Assembly: GCF_902167145.1 (NCBI RefSeq)
Contig: NC_050097.1
Coordinates: forward strand, 172,328,923-172,392,922
Source: Zea mays
Lineage: Eukaryota > Streptophyta > Magnoliopsida > Poales > Poaceae
Length of the DNA stretch: 64,000 nt
Reading direction: 5' to 3'
Below are positions 32,950 through 43,000 of the stretch, in pieces. A program made the translations under genes and the position numbers. Below the pieces are notes generated by a model. It was not told where the DNA came from and did not search any database. It saw only the letters and a list, made by a program, of their open reading frames with translations. Position 1 is the stretch's first letter. Every line of letters begins with the position of its first letter.

Positions 32950-34196
32950 ACATATTCTTGTAGTGTTCTTCCATGTCGTTGTTTGCAATGTTGTGCTGCT
33001 CCCGACTCTCTCCTAGCCGCCAATCCTTTAAGCAAGTCAGAATCTCCACCATTTCACTTCTTAGAGACTGCCTTCTCTCCTCAATCAACCTGCCAGCAAG
33101 ACTAAAAACAGACTCGGAACTGATAGTTGAAACAGGAACAGTTAAAACATCCTTAGCCAAAAGAGACATGATAGGATAATTAGATTTATGCTCATGCCAC
33201 CAACTTAGAATATCAAATCCATCATCAAAGATAGTGATTGGGTCACTATCTAAGTACATTGCCAATTCAGAAACTTGGGAGCCAAATGATAAACTCGAAG
33301 CAGATGCATCACTTACCTCACTTACCTCAGGCGATGCATAAATTTTGCCCCAAGCCGTTTTCTGGGCTCACTTACCAATCAACAATAACAGTTTTAACAC
33401 GATCTGCAATATTAGCCCCATTATGTGAAACATCAATCAACCTCATACCAATTACCCTCTTTTCCAAAACCCAATCAACATTAACATAATGAGCAACCAC
33501 ACTAATATAATCTTCCTTAGCATTTCCAGACCAAATATCAGAATTAAGAGCAACACATGAAACACTAGATTTCAATACATCTATTAGTGAAGTACGACTT
33601 TGATTATAAAACTTTACAAAATCTCTAGTGGTTGTTTGTCTACAAACAGTAGTAAACCTAGGATTATGAGCATGTTTTATGTAACGTTCAAATGCAGCAG
33701 TGGAACCAATACCTAGGGGAAGATCTAAAGTACATATCAATTGACACAACTCGGTACGAGCAATATCAGGATTATAGTCCCATGAACGAACAGAACCATC
33801 AGCATTAAACTGAATCAAAGATTGAGTCTTAGCAGCACGTTGAGCTTTAGATGCACAAGTACTACGATGTCGTTTCAAATGACCAGTACCAGCAGTTGAA
33901 GAAGCAGTAAGTTGAGATTTGCAGTAAAGGCATTTGGCGGCATACCTAACCTTCTTACCATTTATGTCCTTGAACAATTGCTCGAAGTCATTCCATACAT
34001 CGGAGGTGCTCTTGCGACCGCGCTTGTGGCATATAGTTTCCGTGTTTGCGGTACTCGCTGTCGCTGTCGACGACGTCGCAGTTGTACCTCCTATATCTGC
34101 ATCCAAAGCATTCTCGCGATCAATGGAAGTCAAAGTCAGAGGATCGACAAATGATTGGCTGGTGTTATTGTCGATTCGACTCGAGTTCCCATCCAT
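32950..34196 (-). pseudogene. hAT transposase with deleted catalytic core
   Basis: The start at 34196 (MDGNSSRIDNNTSQSF) follows a GC-rich leader. A BED zinc finger is intact (KSTSDVWNDFEQLFKDINGK, then CLYCKS and HLKRHRSTC). It is followed by the plant hAT block QTTTRDFVKFYNQSRTSL, CVALNSDIWSGNAKEDYISV and KRVIGMRLIDVSHNGANIAD up to 33372. The next recognisable sequence (33265-32950) is the C-terminal dimerisation domain, with PIMSLLAKDVLTVPVSTISS and ESVFSLAGRLIEERRQ. The DDE catalytic segment that should lie between is missing; only about 100 bp remain, containing GGTAAGTGAG-type sequences. The C-terminal end lies beside the CACTA insertion. The element would depend on a transposase made elsewhere. 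Confidence 0.82.
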
Positions 34197-35164
34197 AGAA
34201 ATGGTGGACGACTCGAGTTGGCCGTCGATAGCAGCAGGAGCAGGGACACACGGACGCAAAGGAGGTCGGGGAGGAAGGGAAACTCCCTGTCCTGGAGGTC
34301 GGGGAGGAGCAGGGGGCTGCTCCGGCCGTCCCCGCGGTAGTCGGTGGGCCGGGTGGCCGTGGAGGTGGCGCCACGGCTGCTGGAGTGCCGGATAACCTGC
34401 CCTCACGGCTCTGGTCGCGCTCGAGCAGGGGCACAGCCGCGCAGGGCGCAGGGACGGCTCTGCTCCGATCAGCGGTCGCGTGCAGGCTTCGGTTGTGCTC
34501 GCGCAGCCGTGTAGGGCATAGGGGCGGCTCCGGTCGGCGGTCGCGTGCACCGTGCAGGGGCGGCTGGGCTCCAGTCGCGTGCAGGTGCAGGGGCTGCTCC
34601 GGTCGCACGCAGGCCGCAGGGGCGGTTCCGGTGGAGGCGTGGGCCGTGGGCCGTGGAGCACTGGAGCCTGGAGGCTGGAGCTGGGGGCCGCCTAGCTGCC
34701 TGGGACTCTGGGAGGGAGAGACGGCGTCCGGACACGGAGAGACGGACTCGAGTTTTAGAATTTCTGACTTTCTGGGCGCAAGACATAAACCTAATGGAAA
34801 TGGCCAAATGGGCCTCGCCTTCGCGCCTTAGGCCTGTCCCGTGGACAAGGACAAGTGCGGCTGCGCGCGCTGCCGTCCCGTGAAATTATTTTGGGCCTTT
34901 TCGTGCCTGTTAACGGGCCATTTTGGGTCTGCTTAAATGGGTCGGGATCGTGCCCGCCCGTTGGCCTCGGCGTCAGCCCAAGCACGGCCCGATGCATCGT
35001 GCCGGGCCGGGCTTTTTTTCGTGCTTCGTGCCAGCCCATTAAGCCCGGCCCAAATGTACACCTCTAGGTTAATCTAAAGGTTGGCATGATGTTTTCTAGT
35101 TTCGTATATGAGCCATACATCCCACATGAACACATTCCCTTCTGCAAAAGATTTTTTCCTTTTA

Positions 35165-35281
35165 GGGTTAGTTTGGGAACCATATTTTCCCATAGGATTT
35201 CTATTTTCCCAAGGGAAAATGAACTAATTTCCCTTGGGAAAATTGAAATCCCTTGGGAAAATGTGGTTCCTAAACTAGCCC
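35165..35281. mobile_element. MITE C (117 bp)
   Basis: Ends GGGTTAGTTTGGGAACC and GGTTCCTAAACTAGCCC, flanked by TTA (35162-35164, 35282-35284). The interior is a hairpin of ATTTTCCC/GGGAAAAT blocks. Copy 1 of the tandem repeat has the empty site TTTTAGTATATATTTTGA near 23356. Confidence 0.85.
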
Positions 35282-35790
35282 TTACTATATATTTTAACCA
35301 CTTGTGATTCTGATTATGTTTAGAGATTTCGCAATATGGCACTCAATTAATATTTCTATTCATGTGGTTGTGTGAGGACTATGTGCCATTACTGCAGTTC
35401 TTTTAGTATATATTTTGACCACTTGTGATTCTGGCTATGCTTAGAGATTTAAGAATATGGCACTCAATGCCTATTTCTGTTCATGTGGTTGTGTGAGGAC
35501 TATCTGTTGTTGCTGCAGTACATATCTAACAGAATAAAATTTTGTTAGAAAGTTTTAGTTACTGAATAAATATCTTGAAACATCATTTTGATTCCAAGCT
35601 CATAGTTGGTAGGACAACGATCATGTGACCAGGGCTTTCAATCTTCAAGATACCAGACATGTTTAGTTCTTATTGGTAAAGTTTAGTGTGAAGTTCTCGT
35701 GTAACTATATGTCATTTATGTATCGAGAATTGCTTATTGACATGAATCATAACATTAGGCATGGATCATAACAATAGACATGCGCTCAGG

Positions 35791-35908
35791 CGAGACGTGA
35801 CTGCCTCAGGCAAGCTATGGCCTCGAGCGAGCTATGGCCTCTGGCAAGCTGTTGCCTCGGGCGCGTTGTGGCCTCGGTCGAGTTGTGGCCTCGGGCGAGT
35901 CGTGTCTG
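35791..35908. repeat. 17-bp tandem repeat
   Basis: About six imperfect units of the type CGAGTTGTGGCCTCGGG follow one another. They lie in the U3-like left part of the LTR-like sequence, just before the Huck-like insertion. Confidence 0.85.
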
Positions 35909-36419
35909 GTATGCCATGTGTCGGGGACCATAATTAGGGGTACCCTCAAGACTCCTAAATCTCAGCTGGTAACCCCCATCAGCACAAAGCTGCAAAGGCC
36001 TGATGGGTGCGATTAAGTCAAGGATCGGTCCATTCAAGGGACGCGATCGCGCCTCGCCTGAGCCCAGCCTCGGGCAAGGGCAGCCGACCCCGAAGGATCT
36101 ACGTCTCGCCCGAGGACCCCCTCCAGCAACGGACACACCTTCGGCTCGCCCGAGGCCCAGTCTTCACCAAGAAGCAACCTTGGCCAAATCGCCACGCCAA
36201 CCGACCAAATCGCAGGGGCATTTAATGCAAAGGTGGCCTGACACCTTTATCCTAACGCGCGCCCTCCAGTTGATAGAGCCGAAGTGACCGTAGTCACTTC
36301 GCCGCTCCACTGACCGGCCTGACAGAAGGACAGCGCCGCCTATGCCGCTCTGACTGTTGTGCCACTCGACAGAGTGAGGCTGACAGCAGCCAAGTCCGGC
36401 CTCAGGCGCCATAGGAAAC

Positions 36420-36935
36420 TCCGCTTCGCCCGACCCAGGGCTCGGACTCAGGCTCAGCCCTGGAAGACGACGAACTCCGCTCCGCCCGACCCCAGGGCTC
36501 AGACTCGGGCTCAGCCCCGGAAGACGACGAACTCCACCTCGCCCGACCCTAGGGCTCGGACTCGTGCTTAGCCCCGGAAGACGACGAACTCCGCCTCGCC
36601 CGACCCCAGGGCTCGGACTCGGGCTCAGCCCCGGAAGACGACGAACTCCGCTTCGCTCGACCCCAGGGCTCGGACTCGGGCTCGGCCCCGGAAGACGACG
36701 AACTCCGCTCCGCCCGACCCCAGGGCTCGGACTCGGGCTCAGCCCCGGAAGACGACGAACTCCGCCGCCCGACCCCAGGGCTCGGACTCGGGCTCAGCCC
36801 CAGAAGACGACGAACTCAGCCTCGCCCGACCCCAGGGCTCGGACTCGGGCTCAGCCCCGAAGGACGACGAACTCCGCTTCGCCCGACCCCAGGGCTCGGA
36901 CTCAGCCCTGGCCCCAGCCGACGGTCTCCGCCTCG
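36420..36935. repeat. 57-bp minisatellite in the 5' LTR (8 units)
   Basis: Each unit contains CCCAGGGCTCGGACTCGGGC and GGAAGACGACGAACTCCGC. Eight copies of the GACGACGAACTC landmark are present. Units are 57 bp (19 codons), so all frames stay open and give artefactual Pro/Arg/Ser-rich proteins on both strands. Confidence 0.9.
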
Positions 36936-37401
36936 CCCGACCCAGGGGCTCGGACTCGACCTCGGCCTTGGAAGATAGACTTGACCTCGACCTCGGAGGA
37001 GCCTCCACATCGCCCAACCCAGGGCTCGGACCGACCACGTCACAGGAGGTGCCATTATTACCCTACCCCAAGCTGGCTCAGGCTACGGGGAACAAGACCG
37101 GCGTCCCATCTGGCTCGCTCCGCTAAACAAGTAATGATGGCACCCCGCACGCTCTATGACGACGGCGGCTCTCAGCCCCCTTACGGAAGCAAGAAGACGT
37201 CAGCAAGGACTCGATAGCCCCGACAGCTGTCCTTCCGCCAGGCTCTAGCGCTCCTCCGACGGCCACGACACCACACGAACCGGGTGCGAAAACCTCTCCG
37301 GCTGCCACGTTGGCATGTACTTAGGGCGCTAGCTCTCCTCCGCTAGACACGTTAGCACACTGCTACACCCCCATTGTACACCTAGATCCTTTCCTTGCGC
37401 C

Positions 37402-37410
37402 TATAAAAGG
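37402..37410 (+). promoter_or_regulatory. TATA box of the Huck-like 5' LTR
   Basis: CCTATAAAAGGAAGG follows a long GC-rich U3 and precedes a GC-rich leader, a good plant TATA context. The same box is in the 3' LTR near 58870. Confidence 0.75.
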
Positions 37411-37700
37411 AAGGTCCAGGGCCCTCTTACAGAGGGTTGGCCGCGCGGGGAAGGACGGGACGGCGCTCGCGTGAGGCCGCTCGCTCCCTCCCGCGTGGAC
37501 GCTTGTAACCCCCTACTGCAAGCGCACCCGACCTGGGCGCGGGACAAACACGAAGGCCGCAGGATTTCACCTCTCACGCCCGTCTCCCTCCGGCTTCTTC
37601 CCCCCTTCGTGCTCCGTCTCGCGCCGACCCATCTGGGCTGGGGCACGCGGCGATAATTTACTCGTCGGTCCAGGGACCCCCCGGGTTCGAAACGCCGACA

Positions 37701-37722
37701 GTTGGCGCGCCAGGTAGGGGCC
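37701..37722 (+). other. Primer-binding site of the Huck-like element
   Basis: GTTGGCGCGCCAGGTAGGGG directly follows the LTR end CCGACA. A TGGCGC-type PBS one nucleotide or so after the LTR is standard for Tat-lineage elements. Confidence 0.8.
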
Positions 37723-37760
37723 TGCTGCGTGTTGACGAACAGCTTCCCGTCAAGCTCCAG

Positions 37761-40073
37761 ATGGGTAGTCTTCAGCAACCTTTCCAGCCCGGGACGGTAC
37801 TCCATTCCGGGAGTCTTGAGTTCATGTCCCTCGACGGCAGCTACGACATGATACTCCTTCCCCCGCCGCGCGACAGCGACAATGGCGGCCGACAGCCCGC
37901 CCGTCGGCGGCGGAATCGACGACGTCTTCCCCGCGTGGTGGAAGAACAACATTCGAGCTCGCCCCGTCCCCTCCACCGCCGACGAAGGAGGAGGCGGGGC
38001 AACCAAGGCCAAGCAGGAGGCGGCACCTCGTCGGCTGTCGAGCGAGTTGACGGCGCCGGCGCCCCAACGAAGGGCACGTCAGGCATCGACCTCGCGTCTG
38101 AGACGAAGACGAGCGTCGTCTCCCCGCAACACGCCAATCCCAAGCAAACAGACGACGCCAGCACGCTCGCGAAGGACTTGATGGGCGTCACCCTCGTACC
38201 TGAGACGACGATGCAGTCAGCCCCTGACGTGACTTCGTCACAGCCCGTCGACCAAGAGGTACCAACCGATTCCCATCTCACGCCTTTTGGATTAAGCCTT
38301 GACCCACCACACGACTTCGCTTTGGTGGACGCTCTCGTAGAGGCGAGTCCAAACCCTCTGGGGTATCGTATGCGGTCACCCTGGGACCGGCTGACAGTCG
38401 TCTCGACCTACGGGCCCTCGGGGTCCGAGGAAGATGACGAGCCTGACTTCTGTTGGGATTTCTCCGGACTTGGTAACCCCAGTGCCATGCGGGACTTTAT
38501 GACCGCGTGCGACTACTGCCTTTCCGACTGTTCCGACGGTAGCCACAGCCTCGGCGACGAGGACTGTGGCCCAAGTCGTGAATGTTTCCACGTCGATCTA
38601 GGGGGTCCCAACGAAGGCAACCATCTTGGTATGCTGGAGAACGGTGATCTCCCTAGGCTTGTGTCTCGCGTTGACATCCTTCGGGAGCTAGCTGTGGTCC
38701 CCGTCCCAGCGGGGGGTCATGACCCACAGCTCGAGCAAATTCGTGAGATGCAGGCCAGGCTCGACGAGGGGGAAGGAACACTTGAGCCGATCCGCCGGGA
38801 CATCGGGCAGGAATGGGCGGGCCAACCTCCGGCCGGAGAAGTGCGTCATCTACCCCAGGGCTTCCAGCACCGCGTCGCCGATGATGTCAGGGTAAGGCTG
38901 CCACCGACTTCCAATGGAGTCGGCCAGAACCTGGCTGCAGCGGCAATACTTCTCCGTGCGATGCCAGAGCCATCAACCACCGAGGGGCGGCGTATCCAGG
39001 GAGAGCTCAAGAATCTCCTGGAGGATGTCGCGGTCCGACGGGCCAAAAGCTCCGCCTCTCGAAGGCAGGGGTACCCCTCGGAACATCGCGTCGCGACTTC
39101 TCGATTCATGCGGGAAGCCTCGGTCCATACCGGGCACACGCGCAACACAGTGCCTGCGGCCCCGGGTCGCCTCGGCAACGAGCACCACAACCGCAACCGT
39201 CGGGCACACCTCGATGAGAGGGTGCGCCGAGGCTACCACCCCAGGCGTGGGGGACGCTACGACAGCGGGGAGGATCGGAGTCCCTCGCCTGAACCACCCG
39301 GTCCGCAGGCTTTCAGCCACGCCATACGACGGGCGCCGTTCCCGACTCGGTTCCGAACCCCGACTACTATCACAAAGTACTCGGGGGAGACGACACCAGA
39401 ACTGTGGCTCGCGGACTACCGGCTAGCCTGCCAACTGGGTGGAACGGACGATGACAACCTCATCATCCGCAACCTCCCCCTGTTCCTCTCCGATACCGCT
39501 CGGGCCTGGCTGAAGCACCTGCCTCCGGGGCAGATCTCCAACTGGGACGATCTAGTCCAGGCCTTCGCCGGCAATTTCCAGGGCATGTACATGCGCCATG
39601 GAAACTCCTGGGATCTCCAAAGCTGCCGACAGCAGCCGGGAGAGTCTCTCCGGGACTACATCCGGCGATTCTCGAAGCAGCGCACCGAGCTGCCCAACAT
39701 CACCGATTCGGATGTCATCGGCGCGTTCCTCGCCGGCACCACCTGCCGCGACCTGGTGAGCAAGCTGGGTCGCAAGACCCCCACCCGGGCGAGCGAGCTG
39801 ATGGACATCGCCACCAAGTTCGCCTCTGGCCAGGAGGCGGTTGAGGCCATCTTCCGGAAGGACAAGCAGCCCCAGGGCCGCCCACCGGAAGATGTCCCCG
39901 AGGCGTCAACTCAGCGTGGCGCCAAGAAGAAAGGCAAGAATAAGTCGCAAGCGAAGCGCGACGCCGCCGATGCGGACCTTATCGCCGTCGCCGAGTACAA
40001 GAACCCTCGGAAACCTCCCGGAGGTGCCAACCTCTTCGACAAGATGCTCAAGGAGTCGTGCCCCTATCATTAG
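37761..40073 (+). CDS. gag: Huck-like Gag polyprotein (770 codons)
   Basis: Gag forms the particle that encloses the RNA copy. The first ATG, 61 nt inside the LTR, opens the frame with MGSLQQPFQPGTVLHSGS. Residues 1-520 are low-complexity and acidic or Arg-rich with no clear domain. Residues about 525-690 hold the retrotransposon Gag domain (TITKYSGETTPELWLADYRL, ARAWLKHLPPGQISNWDDLV, CRQQPGESLRDYIRRFSKQR). The C-terminus is a Lys-rich tail (AKKKGKNKSQAKRD). The frame ends at TAG 40071-40073, but protease-like sequence continues in the same frame right after. The stop may therefore be a nonsense mutation of a single gag-pol frame rather than a natural terminus. The Gag part itself is open throughout. 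Confidence 0.85.
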   Translation: MGSLQQPFQPGTVLHSGSLEFMSLDGSYDMILLPPPRDSDNGGRQPARRRRNRRRLPRVVEEQHSSSPRPLHRRRRRRRGNQGQAGGGTSSAVERVDGAGAPTKGTSGIDLASETKTSVVSPQHANPKQTDDASTLAKDLMGVTLVPETTMQSAPDVTSSQPVDQEVPTDSHLTPFGLSLDPPHDFALVDALVEASPNPLGYRMRSPWDRLTVVSTYGPSGSEEDDEPDFCWDFSGLGNPSAMRDFMTACDYCLSDCSDGSHSLGDEDCGPSRECFHVDLGGPNEGNHLGMLENGDLPRLVSRVDILRELAVVPVPAGGHDPQLEQIREMQARLDEGEGTLEPIRRDIGQEWAGQPPAGEVRHLPQGFQHRVADDVRVRLPPTSNGVGQNLAAAAILLRAMPEPSTTEGRRIQGELKNLLEDVAVRRAKSSASRRQGYPSEHRVATSRFMREASVHTGHTRNTVPAAPGRLGNEHHNRNRRAHLDERVRRGYHPRRGGRYDSGEDRSPSPEPPGPQAFSHAIRRAPFPTRFRTPTTITKYSGETTPELWLADYRLACQLGGTDDDNLIIRNLPLFLSDTARAWLKHLPPGQISNWDDLVQAFAGNFQGMYMRHGNSWDLQSCRQQPGESLRDYIRRFSKQRTELPNITDSDVIGAFLAGTTCRDLVSKLGRKTPTRASELMDIATKFASGQEAVEAIFRKDKQPQGRPPEDVPEASTQRGAKKKGKNKSQAKRDAADADLIAVAEYKNPRKPPGGANLFDKMLKESCPYH

Positions 40074-43000
40074 GGGCCCGTCAAGCATAGCCTTGAGGAG
40101 TGCGCCATGCTTCGGCGCCACTTTCACAAGGCCGGGCCACCCGTGGAGGGTGGCAGGGCTCGCGACGACGATAAGGAGGAAGATCACAAGGCAGGAGAGT
40201 TCCCCGAGGTCCACGACTGCTACATGATCTATGGTGGGCGAGTGGCGAACGCCTCGGCTCGGCACCGCAAGCAAGAGCGTCGGGAGGTCTGCTCGGTAAA
40301 GGTGGCGGCGCCAGTCTACCTAGACTGGTCCGACAAGCCCATCACCTTCGACCAGGGCGACCATCCCGACCGCGTGCCGAGCCCGGGGAAATACCCGCTC
40401 GTTGTCGACCCCGTCATCGGCAACGTCAGGCTCACCAAGGTCCTCATGGATGGAGGCAGCGGCCTCAACATCATCTACGCCGAGACCCTCGGGCTCCTGC
40501 GTGTCGATCTATCCTCGGTCCGGGCAGGCGCTGCGCCTTTTCACGGGATCATCCCCGAGAAACGCGTCCATCCCCTCGGACAACTCGATCTACCCGTCTG
40601 ATTTGGGACGCCCTCCAACTTCCGAAGGGAGACCCTCACGTTCGAGGTGGTCAGGTTCCGAGGAACCTACCACGCAGTACTGGGGAGGCCATGCTACGCT
40701 AAGCTCATGGCCGTCCCCAACTACACCTACCTCAAACTCAAGATGTCGGGCCCCAACGGGGTCATCACCGTCGGCCCCACGTACCGACACGCGTACGAAT
40801 GCGACGTGGAGTGCGTGGAGTATGCCGAGGCCCTCGCCGAATCCGAGGCCCTCATCGCCGACCTGGAGAGCCTCTCTAAGGAGGTGCCAGACGTGAAGCG
40901 CCACGCCGGCAACTTCGAGCCAGCGAAGACGGTTAAATCCGTCCCTCTTGACCCCAGCAACGACGCCTCCAAGCAAATCCGGATCGACTCCGAGCTTGAT
41001 CCCAAATAGGAAGCAGTGCTCGTCGACTTTCTCCGCGCGAACGCCGACGTTTTCGCGTGGAGTCCCTCGAACATGCCCGGCATACCGAGGGATGTCGCCG
41101 AGCACTCGCTGGATATCCGAGCTGGAGCCCGACCCGTGAAGCAGCCTCTGCGCCGATTCGACGAAGAAAAGCGCAGAGCCATAGGCGAGGAGATCCACAA
41201 GCTAATGGCGGCAGGGTTCATCAAAGAGGTATTCCATCCCGAATGGCTTGCCAACCCTGTGCTTGTGAGAAAGAAAGGAGGGAAATGGCAGATGTGTGTA
41301 GACTACACTGGTCTAAACAAAGCATGTCCGAAAGTTCCCTACCCTCTGCCTCGCATCGATCAAATCGTGGATTCCACCGCTGGGTGCGAAACCCTGTCTT
41401 TCCTCGATGCCTACTCAGGGTATCACAAAATTAGGATGAAAGAGTCCGACCAGCTCGCGACTTCTTTCATCACACCTTTCGGCATGTACTGCTATGTTAC
41501 CATGTCGTTCGGTTTGAGGAATGCGGGTGCGACATACCAAAGGTGCATGAACCACGTGTTCGGCGAACACATTGGCCGAACGGTCGAGGCCTATGTCGAT
41601 GACATCGTAGTCAAGAGGAGGAAAGCCTCTGACCTCCTTTCCGACCTTGAAGCGACATTCTGATGTCTCAAGGCGAAAGGCGTGAAGCTCAATCCCGAGA
41701 AATGTGTCTCCGGGGTTCCCCGAGGCATGCTCTTGGGGTTCATCATCTCCGAGCGGGGCATCGAGGCCAACCCGGAGAAGATCGCGGCCATCACCAGCAT
41801 GGGGCCCATCAAGGACTTGAAAGGCGTACAGAGAGTCACGGGATGCCTTGCGGCTCTGAGCCGTTTCATCTCGCGCCTCGGCGAAAGAGGCCTGCCTCTG
41901 TACCGCCTCTTAAGGAAGGCCGAGTGCTTCACTTGGACCCCTGAGGCCGAGGAAGCCCTCGGGAACCTGAAGGCGCTCCTCACGAACGCGCCCATCTTGG
42001 TGCCCCCCGCTGCCGGAGAAGCCCTCTTGATCTACGTCGCCGCGACCACTCAGGTGGTTAGCGCCGCGATCGTAGTTGAGAGACGAGAAGAGGGGCATGC
42101 ATTGCCCGTCCAGAGGCCAGTCTACTTCATCAGCGAGGTACTGTCCGAGACCAAGATCCGCTACCCACAAATTCAGAAGCTGTTGTACGCGGTGATCCTA
42201 ACGCGGCGGAAGTTGCGACACTACTTCGAGTCTCATCCGGTAACTATGGTGTCATCCTTCCCCCTGGGGGAGATCATCCAGTGCCGAGAGGCCTCGGGTA
42301 GAATTGCAAAGTGAACGGTGGAAATCATGGGCGAGACGATCTCGTTCGCCCCTCGAAAGGCCATCAAGTCCCAGGTCTTGGCGGACTTTGTGGCTGAATG
42401 GGTCGACACCCAACTCCCAACAGCTCCGAACCAACCGGAACTCTGGACCATGTTCTTCGATGGATCGCTGATGAAGACAGGAGCAGGCGCTGGCCTGCTC
42501 TTCATCTCGCCCCTCGGGAAGCACCTACGCTACGTTCTACGCCTCCATTTCCCGGCATCCAACAATGTGGCCGAGTACGAGGCTCTGGTCAACGGGTTGC
42601 ACATCGCCATCGAGCTAGGGGTCCGACGCCTCGACGCTCACGGTGACTCGTAGCTCGTTATCGACCAAGTCATGAAGAACTCCCACTGCCGCGACCCGAA
42701 GATGGAAGCCTACTGCGATGAGGTTCGGCGCCTGGAAGACAAGTTCTACGGGCTCGAGCTCAATCACGTCGCCCGGCGCCACAACGAGACTGCGGACGAG
42801 CTGGCTAAAATAGCCTCGGGGCGAACAACGTTTCCCCGGACGTCTTCTCCCGAGACTTGCATCAACCCTCTGTCAAGACCGACGACACGCCCGAGCCCGA
42901 GAAGGCCTCGGCCCAGCCCGAGGCACCCTCGGCTCAATCCGAGGCACCCTCGGCTCGGCCAGAGGCACCCTCGGCTCGGCCTGAGGAACCCTCGGCCCCC

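Larger units (their letters stand above)
24440..35066 (-). mobile_element. hAT transposon, internally deleted, carrying a CACTA insertion
   Basis: Terminal inverted repeats are TATAGGTGTACATT (left) and, on the minus strand at the right, TAGAGGTGTACATT. Both are followed by GGGCC-rich subterminal sequence. The 8-bp target duplication GGTTAATC lies at 24432-24439 and 35067-35074. Without the CACTA it is about 2.7 kb. The transposase gene on the minus strand has its N- and C-terminal parts but lacks the catalytic middle. Confidence 0.88.
24282..35780 (+). repeat. Tandem duplication, copy 2 (split by a hAT element)
   Basis: Starts near TTCGACGTCAATAGCAGCACC (24282). It runs to 24439, is interrupted by the hAT element, and resumes at 35067-35780, with the same landmarks as copy 1 in the same order. 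It ends at the start of an LTR-like sequence near 35781, where copy 1 would continue with ATAATTACTTTGC. Confidence 0.78.
35919..37700 (+). repeat. 5' LTR of the Huck-like element (1782 bp)
   Basis: TG...CA ends, a PBS immediately after, and a near-identical partner at 57440. By eye about 40 substitutions separate the two LTRs, mostly transitions, about 2%. It contains eight 57-bp minisatellite units and a TATA box. Confidence 0.95.

Noticed and set aside
33912..34883. Plus-strand frames opposite the hAT transposase and its leader
   Set aside because: The minus strand encodes a recognisable BED finger and hAT block; the plus frames are shadows or GC-rich leader noise.
36420..36935. Tandem array considered as CRISPR or satellite
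   Set aside because: Units are head-to-tail with no unique spacers, and the same array is present in both LTRs of one element.
36371..37217. Long Pro/Arg/Ser-rich reading frames on both strands in the Huck-like LTRs (also 57768-58525)
   Set aside because: They are generated by the in-phase 57-bp minisatellite, are open in several frames, and lie in LTRs that already explain the sequence.
38914..39426. Out-of-frame plus and minus frames over gag and pol (for example 40590-41198 minus, 43210-43992 plus)
   Set aside because: Shadows of the gag-pol frame with high GC content; no motifs of their own.
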